Of a stretch of DNA of 9,704 nt, positions 1 to 7,778 are shown piece by piece. Positions within the stretch are counted from its first letter, which is position 1. Every line of letters starts with the position of its first letter. The notes below the pieces were generated by a model. That model made no database searches. It was not told where the DNA came from and saw nothing but the letters and a program-made list of their open reading frames with translations. Position numbers and translations under genes: made by a program. The stretch lies in contig CANJZR010000103.1 in assembly GCA_947479075.1 (NCBI GenBank), positions 1 to 9,704 on the forward strand, in the 5' to 3' direction. The stretch comes from Planctomycetaceae bacterium. Lineage in GTDB: Bacteria; Planctomycetota; Planctomycetia; Planctomycetales; Planctomycetaceae.

Positions 1-1028
1 TAGAGTCGCTTCAGCTTCGGCATGTCGGTGAAGATCTCCAACGCGTCGTCGTAGACGTTCGGCAGGTCACGCAGGGTCAGACGGGTGAGGCCCATCCCCT
101 TGAGAGCGAGTACTCCCTGTGAGCCGAAGCCCTGACAGCGAAAGACCTCCAGCTGGGTCAGCTTGCTGAGTTTGGCCAGCGATGGCCCCGACTGGTCAGT
201 GATGTTGAAGTCCTGAATCAGCAGCGAATCGAGAGTCTGGTTGCGGCTGAGAGACTCCATGCCGGAATCCGACACGGCGGTGCTGCGGTGCTTGAACGCC
301 GCCAGTTTCGGCAGCCCGGCCACTACGTCGAGGGCCATATCGCCGGCTTCCATGTTGCCACGCATGTCGAGTGCCCGCAGCGAGGTCAGCAGAGACAGAC
401 GCTGGGCTCCGATGTCGTTCACCCGATTCTGCACGAGAGTCAGTCGCTGCAGCAGAGGCTGCTCGCTGATGATCTTGATGATCTTGTTCGACATGTTCGT
501 ATTGGACGACAGGTCGAGGTCGGTCAGCTTGGGGTAGGTCTTGACGATAGCCTCGACCGTCGCGTCAGTGATCGCCGAGTTGGTGATCGCGAGGCTGGTC
601 AGGCCCTTGAGATTGGTCAGCGTGGCTGCCATCTCGTCGTTCAGCGTACGGCAGTTGAAGATCTGCAGTTTAGTCAGGTCGGTGAGCTTGCCGAGCAGGG
701 CGATGTCTTCCGCAGTCAGCGGGGCTCCGTCGGGAATGATAATCGTGGTGACCAGGTCTCCCTCGACAGGCTCGCACTTGGCTCCCTTAAGGGCGGCAAT
801 ACGGTCGCGAACAGCTTTAACATCTTCTGGTTTGGCGGTCGCCACAGGGACAGCGGGCTTGGCCGGAGCGGCGGGAGCTGCAACCGGTGCCGTGGGGGCA
901 GTCCCACCAGCCGGAGCATCCCCGGGGACTGGCGGCTTCGAACATCCAGCCAGACAGACGAGGCCCAGAGCGATCACAGCTGCGGGTCCGCGTAAAGAAT
1001 TCCAACTTGCCATGACTCGTGCTTTCAT
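1..1028 (-). CDS. Leucine-rich-repeat lipoprotein, C-terminus cut by window edge
   Basis: Reading the minus strand from the ATG at 1028 gives about 342 residues with no stop before the window edge, so the C-terminus is missing. The N-terminus is a type II (lipoprotein) signal: a basic start (MKAR), a hydrophobic stretch at about 16-27, and the lipobox LAGC with the lipidated Cys at residue 29. An Ala/Pro-rich linker runs to about residue 66. From about residue 75 onward there are repeats with the pattern LxxLxxLxLxxN/C, for example LTDLTKLQIFNC and LRALDMRGN, typical of leucine-rich repeats. It is probably anchored in a membrane facing the periplasm and acts in protein-protein binding, but no partner can be named. 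An in-frame ATG at 1013 (residue 6) and a GTG at 1034 are alternative starts; none has a clear Shine-Dalgarno sequence. A terminator-like hairpin lies immediately upstream. The LRR lipoprotein call is secure; the cellular role is unknown. Confidence 0.85.
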   Translation of the reverse strand, partial: MKARVMASWNSLRGPAAVIALGLVCLAGCSKPPVPGDAPAGGTAPTAPVAAPAAPAKPAVPVATAKPEDVKAVRDRIAALKGAKCEPVEGDLVTTIIIPDGAPLTAEDIALLGKLTDLTKLQIFNCRTLNDEMAATLTNLKGLTSLAITNSAITDATVEAIVKTYPKLTDLDLSSNTNMSNKIIKIISEQPLLQRLTLVQNRVNDIGAQRLSLLTSLRALDMRGNMEAGDMALDVVAGLPKLAAFKHRSTAVSDSGMESLSRNQTLDSLLIQDFNITDQSGPSLAKLSKLTQLEVFRCQGFGSQGVLALKGMGLTRLTLRDLPNVYDDALEIFTDMPKLKRL

Positions 1029-1040
1029 CGACACACGTAT

Positions 1041-1076
1041 GAAAAAGACAGGGGTACGTCCATTACGTACCCCTGT
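1041..1076 (-). terminator. Perfect 12-bp hairpin plus T-tract, minus-strand terminator or attenuator
   Basis: The arms ACAGGGGTACGT (1048-1059) and ACGTACCCCTGT (1065-1076) are exact reverse complements around a 5-nt loop. Read on the minus strand, the stem is followed by CTTTTTC (1047-1041), the layout of an intrinsic terminator. It ends only 12 nt before the lipoprotein ATG at 1028, so it lies in that gene's leader. It could be a second stop signal for the oxidoreductase gene upstream or an attenuator for the lipoprotein gene. Confidence 0.6.
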
Positions 1077-1142
1077 TGAAGTTCAGAGTGGGGAAGGTGT
1101 CCTGCCCATTGACTGACTCGACGCTTGGGGCGAACGAGAGTC

Positions 1143-1165
1143 GGGCTGTTCTCGCAAATCAGCCC
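1143..1165. repeat. Short inverted repeat GGGCTG / CAGCCC
   Basis: GGGCTG (1143-1148) and CAGCCC (1160-1165) pair perfectly around an 11-nt loop, between the two terminator-like hairpins of this intergenic region. There is no T-tract on either side, so it is probably not a terminator. It may be a weak structure or chance. Confidence 0.3.
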
Positions 1166-1171
1166 ATCCCA

Positions 1172-1212
1172 CAAAACTAAGACCTCCGATACCTGAGCCG
1201 GCATCGGAGGTC
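1172..1212 (-). terminator. Intrinsic terminator of the Gfo/Idh/MocA gene
   Basis: GACCTCCGAT (1181-1190) and ATCGGAGGTC (1203-1212) form a perfect 10-bp stem with a 12-nt loop. On the minus strand the stem begins 11 nt after the oxidoreductase stop codon and is followed by the T-rich run TTAGTTTTGT. Position and composition both fit a rho-independent terminator. Confidence 0.75.
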
Positions 1213-1223
1213 CGCGACATCAA

Positions 1224-2708
1224 CTAGTCGAGACGATGACCTTCGGCGTAGACCGGCTTGATCAGGTCAGCGACCTTCGGGGTCTTGAGCGAAGCGAGGT
1301 TGGTGACGACCAGATTCTTGGCGTCCCATTCGACCTTCTCGCCCCAGTCGCCCATCTCACCATCCTTGCCGCCTGTGGCAGCGGCCCACACTGCCAGGTT
1401 ACCGAGCAGAATGGTTTCGGTCAGAGGACCAGCGCGGTCGACGAAGTTCGACTTGCAGATCTTCGGGTCGCCAGCACGAACAGCGCGGAACAACTCGTAC
1501 ATGTTGTTCGTGTCGTTGTCGCCCTTGTTCTCGGCCTTCTCGTACTCGGCGTTGACCTTTTCGACACCCTTGAGCTCGTAGCGACCGCAGTAGTCGTCGG
1601 AGCTGTAGAAGGCACCCTTCTCGCCGACGATCAGCACACCGCTGCTCGCGACATCGGTGATGCCGTGCTTTTCGAAGACTTCCATCGGGGGCTTGTTGCC
1701 CTTGCGGTCGTACCACCAGAACGGAATCGCCGGACGCTCAGCGGTCTCGGGGAATTCAAACTTGATGACGGCACTGGCTGGGAAGCTGTCGAAGTCGTGT
1801 CCGGTCGACTTGGCCTGGACCGAAATCGGATCACGCAGTCCGCACGAGGCGAACGGCACGGTGAGCTGATGGCAAGCCATATCGCCCAGAGCTCCGGTGC
1901 CGAAGTCCCACCAGCCGCGGAACTGGAAGGTGTGGTACAGACCGGGCCAGAATTCGCGGGTCGGTGCGACACCGATCCAGCTCTTCCAGTCGACCCGCTC
2001 CATCGCCTTGGCGATCTCTTCCTTCTTCTTCTCGATCAGCATGTCCGCAGTCGCGGCATCGGCTTCCTTGGCTTCCTTCGCGAAGCGTTCCATAGTCATG
2101 CGACGGCCAGGTCCCTGAGCCCAGACGGGGCGGTTCGACCAGGCGTAGACTTCCTTCAGCGGTCCGAGGACGCCCGACTTCAGCTGAGCGATGGCTTCGC
2201 GGGAAGAATCCAGAGCGGTTCCCTGGTTACCCATCTGGGTGCAGACGCCGGTTTCGGCAGCGACCTTGGACAACAGGCGGGCTTCGTAAATCGTGCGGGT
2301 CAGTGGCTTCTGGGTGTAGCAGCTGGCTCCCAGACGCATACAGGCCAGCGTAATCGGGCCGTGCATGTGGTCCGGGGTGCTGATCGTGGCAATGTCGAAC
2401 TTCTTGCCGAACTTGGCGAGCAGTTCGCGGTAATCGGTGAACCGCTCAGCTTCCTTGAAGCCCTGGGCATTTCCCTTACTTTCGAGGGTGCCACGGTCCA
2501 CGTCGCAGATCGCGATGACGTTGCCGAACTTGGCTGCGTTGTTCGAGTCGCTGCCGCCCTTGCCGCCGACACCGAAGTTGACAACGTTGAGTTGTTCGTT
2601 GGCGGAACGCTCAGCTGCCTGCAGATTGACAGAGCCCCCCACGAAAGCCGCAGCCCCGATGGCCGAAGTGTTTTGAATGAATGTACGACGCGTCGATTGA
2701 CGACCCAT
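1224..2708 (-). CDS. Tat-exported Gfo/Idh/MocA family oxidoreductase
   Basis: This is a 494-residue predicted NAD(P)-dependent oxidoreductase, probably acting on a sugar or cyclitol; the substrate cannot be told. The N-terminus has a twin-arginine signal, STRRTFI at 5-11, then a hydrophobic stretch to about 31, so it is probably exported folded. A Rossmann fold follows, with a glycine-rich turn (NFGVGGKGG, 44-52) and an acidic strand end (CDVD, 68-71). DHMH at 113-116 and QKP at 133-135 occupy the places of family motifs; QKP replaces the usual EKP and keeps the Lys. FGTGALGDMACH (269-280) is typical of the bacterial Gfo/Idh C-terminal domain. A charged helical stretch at about 204-240 looks like an insertion. 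I chose the ATG at 2708 because AGGAG lies 6 nt upstream and the Tat motif starts right after it; the frame stays open upstream to 2873. It is divergent from aroF and has its own terminator. Confidence 0.9.
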   Translation of the reverse strand: MGRQSTRRTFIQNTSAIGAAAFVGGSVNLQAAERSANEQLNVVNFGVGGKGGSDSNNAAKFGNVIAICDVDRGTLESKGNAQGFKEAERFTDYRELLAKFGKKFDIATISTPDHMHGPITLACMRLGASCYTQKPLTRTIYEARLLSKVAAETGVCTQMGNQGTALDSSREAIAQLKSGVLGPLKEVYAWSNRPVWAQGPGRRMTMERFAKEAKEADAATADMLIEKKKEEIAKAMERVDWKSWIGVAPTREFWPGLYHTFQFRGWWDFGTGALGDMACHQLTVPFASCGLRDPISVQAKSTGHDFDSFPASAVIKFEFPETAERPAIPFWWYDRKGNKPPMEVFEKHGITDVASSGVLIVGEKGAFYSSDDYCGRYELKGVEKVNAEYEKAENKGDNDTNNMYELFRAVRAGDPKICKSNFVDRAGPLTETILLGNLAVWAAATGGKDGEMGDWGEKVEWDAKNLVVTNLASLKTPKVADLIKPVYAEGHRLD

Positions 2709-2714
2709 ATGACT

Positions 2715-2719
2715 CTCCT
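2715..2719 (-). promoter_or_regulatory. Shine-Dalgarno site of the Gfo/Idh/MocA gene
   Basis: On the minus strand AGGAG lies 6 nt before the ATG at 2708. It is one of the clearer ribosome binding sites in the window and decides this start over the in-frame upstream start at 2873. Confidence 0.75.
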
Positions 2720-3035
2720 GGCAGTAAGACTGTGGTGAGGTCCAAAGCGAGCGTGGCAGCCTGTCTGCCTCGATTCCGTCCATCGTAACCATGTGAATGG
2801 GAACTGAACAGCAAGAAGACGGCTTGAGCCACAAGTCATTGACAACACGCACTTTCGAGACGCCGAAAAACATAAGTGCCTTTTCATGCCTTAGGCGAGA
2901 CCTGTGCCGTTTCTTCGGTTTGGGCAGATTCGAGATGCGCCGCTTGAAGCCCCCATCCGCCCTTCGCTCGCTGAAGTGCGACGTGAATCGTTTTCCGCTG
3001 CTCGCATCCGCTCGGGTGGTCCGTTATCATTTTCC

Positions 3036-3082
3036 GCCTGTCTCAGCTGCCCCGGTCCGGGTTGTTCGCGGTTGAGACAGGC
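3036..3082 (+). promoter_or_regulatory. Inverted repeat in the aroF leader
   Basis: GCCTGTCTCA (3036-3045) and TGAGACAGGC (3073-3082) are exact 10-bp complements. The 27-nt loop contains a smaller CCCGG/CCGGG palindrome (3050-3060). It ends 72 nt before the aroF GTG. No T-tract follows, so it is not a normal terminator. It could be an RNA leader structure or a repressor site. Confidence 0.4.
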
Positions 3083-3145
3083 TCATTGGCCATAGTCATC
3101 TACGGCCCAGGTCACTTTGACTCCAGTTCACTTTTTGACAACACC

Positions 3146-3149
3146 GAGG
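3146..3149 (+). promoter_or_regulatory. Shine-Dalgarno site of aroF deciding a GTG start
   Basis: GAGG lies 5 nt before the GTG at 3155. Together with the family's usual N-terminus (MIxVLKPG) it selects this GTG over in-frame starts upstream, such as the one at 3062. Confidence 0.65.
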
Positions 3150-3154
3150 TTCCC

Positions 3155-4186
<1,032 letters not shown>

Positions 4187-4309
4187 TGATTCGTGAGGGG
4201 TGCCTCGCCCCGGAGTCATCGAAGTCTGAACAGATTGCCCCTCGGAACCGGCTCAGCAGGAGCTTCGCCGATCCAAGGTCATCCTCCACAAGCTCCACTG
4301 CGAAATCCC

Positions 4310-5080
4310 ATGCGACGTTATCTGATTGCCGGAAACTGGAAGATGAACACGAACCTCGCCTCGGCCACCGCCCTGGCGAAGGGAGTCGCGGCAGCTGCTC
4401 CGAAGAAGCTGGCAAAGGTCGACGTGATGGTCGCCCCGCCAGCCCCTTATCTTCTGGCTGTACGTGACGTGGTGAAGGGTACGGGAGTCGACCTCGGCGG
4501 GCAGAATGCCTCCGAGCAGGCACCGGGAGCGTTTACCGGCGAAGTGGCACTCGACATGCTGCTCGACACGGGGTGCAGCTCGGTCATTCTGGGCCACAGC
4601 GAACGTCGGACGCTCTATGGTGAAACCGACGCCATCGTCAACAAGAAGGTCCACGCCGCACTCGCCAAGGGCCTCCAGGTAGTCCTGTGCGTCGGTGAAT
4701 TGCTGGAAGAACGCAAGGCCGAGAAGACAAACCAGGTCCTCGACACCCAGATGTCCGGCAGCCTGGCTGGTGTGACCTCTGAACAGCTGGCCCATGTCGT
4801 CGTGGCCTATGAGCCGGTGTGGGCGATTGGGACCGGATTGACCGCAAGTCCGGAGCAGGCTCAGGCAGCCCATGCCCATCTTCGCAACTGGCTGACTGCT
4901 CGCTACAATGCTTCGTCCGCCGCGGCGACTCGCATTCTCTACGGAGGAAGCGTGAAGCCGGACAATGCCCGAGAACTCCTGTCGCAACCCGATGTGGATG
5001 GGGCACTTGTGGGCGGAGCCGCCCTGAAGCCTGAGCTGTTCGTGCCGATCATCGAAGCAGCTGTGGCAGTGGCGGGCTAG
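4310..5080 (+). CDS. tpiA: Triosephosphate isomerase
   Basis: TpiA interconverts dihydroxyacetone phosphate and glyceraldehyde 3-phosphate in glycolysis and gluconeogenesis, in the cytoplasm. The 256-residue length is normal for the family. The active site is complete: N9 and K11 in GNWKMN, H96 in ILGHSERR, and the catalytic glutamate E168 in AYEPVWAIGTG, which leads into the mobile lid. The phosphate-binding segments YGGSVKPDNA (211-220) and GALVGGAAL (231-239) are present. The ATG at 4310 is chosen because MRRYLIAGNWKM begins exactly where family members begin; the frame is open further upstream but that part resembles nothing. No clear Shine-Dalgarno sequence precedes it, which suggests translation coupled to, or carried over from, the upstream message. 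It lies 123 nt after aroF and 40 nt before secG. Confidence 0.96.
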   Translation: MRRYLIAGNWKMNTNLASATALAKGVAAAAPKKLAKVDVMVAPPAPYLLAVRDVVKGTGVDLGGQNASEQAPGAFTGEVALDMLLDTGCSSVILGHSERRTLYGETDAIVNKKVHAALAKGLQVVLCVGELLEERKAEKTNQVLDTQMSGSLAGVTSEQLAHVVVAYEPVWAIGTGLTASPEQAQAAHAHLRNWLTARYNASSAAATRILYGGSVKPDNARELLSQPDVDGALVGGAALKPELFVPIIEAAVAVAG

Positions 5081-5120
5081 AGTCGACAGCTTTCTCAACC
5101 GGTTGAAAGGGTTCATCCCC

Positions 5121-5765
5121 GTGAATTACCTTGCTTACGTCCTGCAGTCGGTCGTTCTCGTCCTCAGTTTTTTCATGATCGTGCTGATCCTCCTGCAACG
5201 GGGACGCGGCGGCGGATTGGCTGGCGCCTTCGGTGGTGCAGGAGGCCAAAGTGCCTTCGGTGCCAAGGCGGGTGACGCATTCACTCGGATCACCGTGATT
5301 GTGGCGATCGTCTGGGCCCTGACGGCAGGGATTTGCGGGATCGTGATGCGGACTGCCCATGCGAGCAATTCACGCAGCAACAACCTGCCTGAAGACAAGA
5401 AGACCAAAGAGGGCGAGCTGACTGCTCCATCCACCGGGGGAGCCAAGGCGGACGGTGCGACGACCGCTCCGGCTGAAACCACAGCCCCCGCTACGAAGAC
5501 CGAGCCAGCCGCTCCCTCGACGGAAACCAAGCCGGCAGAACCAGCCGCCCCTGCAGCGGAAACGAAACCTGCTGAACCGGCCGCAGAGGCGAAGCCTGCT
5601 CAGCCTGAGACTCCCGCAGCAGATGCGAAGCCCGCTGAGCCTGCAGCACCTGCCACGGAGACCAAGCCCGCTGAGGCTCCGGCTGTCGAAACACCTGCTG
5701 CTCCCGCTGCCCCGGCCACCGAGACACCTCCTGCTGCTCCGGCCGCGGAAGCCCCGAAGCCCTAG
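5121..5765 (+). CDS. secG: Preprotein translocase subunit SecG with long Ala/Pro-rich C-terminal tail
   Basis: SecG is a small membrane partner of SecYE that aids protein translocation. The first 80 or so residues fit the family: a transmembrane segment at about 5-25, the loop LLQRGRGGGLAGAFGGAGGQSAFGAKAGDAFTR split between about 24-56 with its typical QRG...GG pattern and GDAFTR end, then a second transmembrane segment at about 57-76. Usual SecG proteins have roughly 75-120 residues; this one has 214. The extra part, about 88-214, is low complexity, with repeats of ETKPAEPAAPA type and no hydrophobic segment. By known SecG topology the tail would lie on the outer (periplasmic) side. I prefer the GTG at 5121, which gives MNYLAYVLQS; a TTG at 5103 in the same frame would add six residues. 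The gene lies 40 nt after tpiA and 18 nt before yicC. Confidence 0.9.
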   Translation: MNYLAYVLQSVVLVLSFFMIVLILLQRGRGGGLAGAFGGAGGQSAFGAKAGDAFTRITVIVAIVWALTAGICGIVMRTAHASNSRSNNLPEDKKTKEGELTAPSTGGAKADGATTAPAETTAPATKTEPAAPSTETKPAEPAAPAAETKPAEPAAEAKPAQPETPAADAKPAEPAAPATETKPAEAPAVETPAAPAAPATETPPAAPAAEAPKP

Positions 5766-5783
5766 TCGACTGGAACGACCACT

Positions 5784-6662
5784 GTGCTGCTGAGCATGAC
5801 CGGGTTCGGGAGCGCCCAGGCAGAGAATGGCGGATTCGCCGTCTCTGCTGAGGTGCGGTGTGTGAATAACAGGCACCTCAAGGTGTCGGTCCGTTGCCCC
5901 GATTCGTGGTCCGCCAAGGAACACGAAATCGAGAAACTGGTCCGCCAGTCGATCGCACGTGGAACGGTCAACGTCAGCCTGCGAGTCCAGGCCATCGGCA
6001 TTCGCGGCGAGTCGCTGATCAACGAGACGCTGCTGACGGCCTACTGGAAACAGCTGCGAGCGATTTCCGAATCGTTGTCGGCATCGCCGCCATACATGGG
6101 CGAGTTATTGTCGCTGCCTGGGGTTGCCGTCGACGAGACAGGGGCCGGGCTCTCTGACGAAGATTGGAAGCTGGTTGAGCAGGCAGTGGCCAAGGCCCTG
6201 GCCACCGTCCAGGAGTTCCGCTCCCGCGAAGGGGGCGAGATGCGGGACGAGATGTTGTCACTCGTTCGCGACCTTCGTCAATGTCGCCAGGACATCCTCG
6301 AGCGGGCTCCTCTGGTCATCACTGCCTATCGCGACAAGATCCGAGAACGCGTTACCCAGCTGCTCAGTGGCACCGGATCGACAGTCAGCGATCAGGACCT
6401 GATTCGCGAGGTCAGCCTCTTTGCCGACAAGTGCGACATCACGGAAGAACTGGCCCGACTGCAATCGCATCTGGGACAGTTCGAGGACTCACTGAACGCT
6501 CACCCGTCAGCCGGCCGCAAACTCGACTTCCTGTGCCAGGAATTGAACCGCGAGGTGAACACCATCGGTTCCAAGTCGAATGATGTGGCCATCACCCACC
6601 GGGTCGTCGACGCCAAGGCTGTGGTGGAGAAGCTGCGGGAAATCGTGCAGAATGTGGAGTGA
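5784..6662 (+). CDS. yicC: YicC family endoribonuclease
   Basis: YicC proteins are conserved across bacteria, and the E. coli member has been described as an endoribonuclease involved in RNA turnover. The 292-residue protein has the family N-terminus LLSMTGFGSA and the conserved C-terminal DUF1732 signature GRKLDFLCQELNREVNTIGSKSND, ending in VEKLREIVQNVE. The start is a GTG that places SMTGFG at residues 4-9, as in homologues. A weak GGAA lies about 8 nt upstream. It follows secG by 18 nt and precedes gmk by 107 nt. The yicC-gmk-rpoZ order is common in many bacterial phyla and supports the call. The C-terminal half is rich in charged helix. Nothing looks truncated. Confidence 0.94.
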   Translation: MLLSMTGFGSAQAENGGFAVSAEVRCVNNRHLKVSVRCPDSWSAKEHEIEKLVRQSIARGTVNVSLRVQAIGIRGESLINETLLTAYWKQLRAISESLSASPPYMGELLSLPGVAVDETGAGLSDEDWKLVEQAVAKALATVQEFRSREGGEMRDEMLSLVRDLRQCRQDILERAPLVITAYRDKIRERVTQLLSGTGSTVSDQDLIREVSLFADKCDITEELARLQSHLGQFEDSLNAHPSAGRKLDFLCQELNREVNTIGSKSNDVAITHRVVDAKAVVEKLREIVQNVE

Positions 6663-6670
6663 GGAAGAAG

Positions 6671-6698
6671 TCAGTTTTCAGTGATCAGTTGTCAGTCA
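6671..6698. repeat. Four tandem heptads TCAGTNN after yicC
   Basis: TCAGTTT, TCAGTGA, TCAGTTG and TCAGTCA follow one another without gaps, starting 8 nt after the yicC stop. A related set lies after ahcY at 9304-9331. The 7-nt period outside any gene suggests a dispersed short tandem repeat rather than coding sequence. Confidence 0.7.
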
Positions 6699-6769
6699 GA
6701 GTCCAGACCATGGAACTGGTCGATGGTTCATGACGACGGTGATCGTTGGCCACTGCGAACCTGGAAGCA

Positions 6770-7372
6770 ATGACCGAATCTCCTGCTCATACCGCAACGC
6801 GTGTCCTCGTCCTCTCCGGTCCGTCGGGGAGTGGCAAGTCGACGATTGTGCAACAGCTCATCCGGGATTGTTCGGTTCCCATCCGGATGTGCGTGTCTGC
6901 CACGACGCGTGCCCCTCGCCCCGGCGAAGTGAACGGCGAACACTACCATTTTCTCACGCTGGCCGAGTTCGAACAGCGGCGCCAGAACGGCGATTTCCTG
7001 GAGTGTGCCGAGGTCCACAAGACCGGCAACTGGTACGGCACGCTCTGGTCCGAAGTTGCACTGACGCAATCACTTGGGAAGTGGGCTCTCCTCGAAATTG
7101 ATGTCGAGGGAGCGAGTAACGTGATGAAGATGTACCCGCACGCGGTTTCGATCTTCGTCACGCTTCCCTCACTCGACGAATTTGAACGCCGGCTCCGCTC
7201 CCGTGCGACCGAGTCGGAGGAGGTCCTGCAACGTCGATTGCAGACGGCACGCGATGAGCTTAAACTGATGGATTGCTACCGATTTCAGGTAGTCAACGAC
7301 GATTTGGGGCAAGCCGTCCGGGAAATCTGCCAGATTCTCTCAGACCAAGAGGCAAAACTTCATGCTCGATGA
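6770..7372 (+). CDS. gmk: Guanylate kinase
   Basis: Guanylate kinase transfers phosphate from ATP to GMP, giving GDP, in the cytoplasm. The 200-residue protein has the P-loop GPSGSGKST (17-25), the GMP-binding segment SATTRAPRPGEVNGEHYHFL (43-62), the segment FLECAEVHKTGNWYGT (77-91) and the core strand LLEIDVEGA (108-115). The lid arginines follow in RRLRSRATES. All expected motifs are intact and the length is normal. I prefer the ATG at 6770, with a weak GGAAG just upstream; an in-frame TTG at 6746 would add eight residues. It overlaps rpoZ by 11 nt, which suggests coupled translation. Confidence 0.96.
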   Translation: MTESPAHTATRVLVLSGPSGSGKSTIVQQLIRDCSVPIRMCVSATTRAPRPGEVNGEHYHFLTLAEFEQRRQNGDFLECAEVHKTGNWYGTLWSEVALTQSLGKWALLEIDVEGASNVMKMYPHAVSIFVTLPSLDEFERRLRSRATESEEVLQRRLQTARDELKLMDCYRFQVVNDDLGQAVREICQILSDQEAKLHAR

Positions 7373-7622
7373 ACTCAAAGAAGACTGGATCGTCCACAAG
7401 GTGGGCGGTCGATTCAAGCTCTCGACGCTGATTCAGAAGCGTCTGGTTCAGCTGAACAAGGGAGCTCCGCCACTCGTCGAAGAGATGGGCAAGCCCTCAA
7501 TGCACACTGTCGTGCGAGAAATTCTCGAAGACAAGATCTTCCTGGATGCATCGAACGACGTCGTCATGGCGGTGGACGACGCACCAGATCCGAGCGGTGC
7601 TCCAGATCTGGGCGACCTCTAG
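7362..7622 (+). CDS. rpoZ: DNA-directed RNA polymerase omega subunit
   Basis: Omega helps assemble RNA polymerase by chaperoning the beta-prime subunit and can take part in ppGpp response. This is an 86-residue protein whose core VGGRFKLSTLIQKRLVQLNKGAPPLVE (split across about 14-40) matches the omega pattern of a short RF-L segment followed by a basic KR-x-QL helix. The acidic C-terminal end (AVDDAPDPSGAPDLGDL) is typical. The start overlaps the end of gmk by 11 nt, and AAGAGG lies 9 nt upstream inside gmk. The position after gmk supports the call, since the protein is divergent and short. It is the last gene before the hairpin at 7654. Confidence 0.88.
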   Translation: MLDELKEDWIVHKVGGRFKLSTLIQKRLVQLNKGAPPLVEEMGKPSMHTVVREILEDKIFLDASNDVVMAVDDAPDPSGAPDLGDL

Positions 7623-7653
7623 TTCGCCGTTGCTGCTTTGAACCAACACGATC

Positions 7654-7694
7654 AAGGGCTGTTTCCGATTACCGGGAATCAGCCCTTACGTTTT
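7654..7694 (+). terminator. Terminator-like hairpin after rpoZ
   Basis: AAGGGCTG (7654-7661) pairs with CAGCCCTT (7680-7687). Inside, TTTCC (7662-7666) pairs with GGGAA (7674-7678, one G-U pair) across a single bulged T. The loop is 7 nt. ACGTTTT follows, a short T-run. It lies 31 nt after the rpoZ stop, a fitting end for the aroF-rpoZ gene run. The T-run is brief, so termination may be partial. Confidence 0.65.
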
Positions 7695-7731
7695 GACGGC
7701 GCCCCGCTGAAAATCGGGAGCCTTTCACGTG

Positions 7732-7759
7732 GACCTCTTGGTGAATACCCAATCAGGTC
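7732..7759 (+). promoter_or_regulatory. Hairpin in the ahcY leader
   Basis: GACCT (7732-7736) pairs with AGGTC (7755-7759), and TTGG (7738-7741) pairs with CCAA (7749-7752), giving a two-part stem with small internal bulges. It lies between the rpoZ terminator and ahcY and may belong to a structured leader RNA. It resembles no riboswitch class that I can name. Confidence 0.35.
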
Positions 7760-7778
7760 TAACTTCAAGTAACTTTCA

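Larger units (their letters stand above)
2709..3154. other. Divergent intergenic region between Gfo/Idh/MocA gene and aroF
   Basis: These 446 nt separate two divergently transcribed genes and should contain both promoters. I see no convincing protein: the frames of both flanking genes stay open for part of it, but family homology and the ribosome binding sites place the true starts at its edges. I could not assign a promoter with confidence. TATCAT near 3025 is a possible -10 for aroF without a good -35. The one clear structure is the inverted repeat at 3036-3082. Confidence 0.6.

Noticed and set aside
288..995. 235-codon open frame on the plus strand
   Set aside because: It is antisense to the LRR lipoprotein, whose signal peptide and repeats are clear on the minus strand.
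1236..2738. 500-codon open frame on the plus strand
   Set aside because: It lies fully opposite the well-supported Gfo/Idh/MocA gene, and its translation has no family features. Long antisense frames are common in G+C-rich genes.
2709..2873. 55-residue N-terminal extension of the Gfo/Idh/MocA protein
   Set aside because: The extension has no recognisable feature and would bury the Tat signal; the start at 2708 has a good Shine-Dalgarno.
3135..3140. TTGACA as a -35 promoter box for aroF
   Set aside because: A matching -10 would fall inside the coding region, with no good TATAAT-like sequence there.
3062..3154. 31-residue N-terminal extension of DAHP synthase
   Set aside because: Family members begin at MIxVLKPG, and GAGG precedes the GTG at 3155; the extension overlaps part of the leader inverted repeat.
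4253..5116. 287-codon open frame on the minus strand
   Set aside because: It is antisense to tpiA, whose catalytic residues are all intact.
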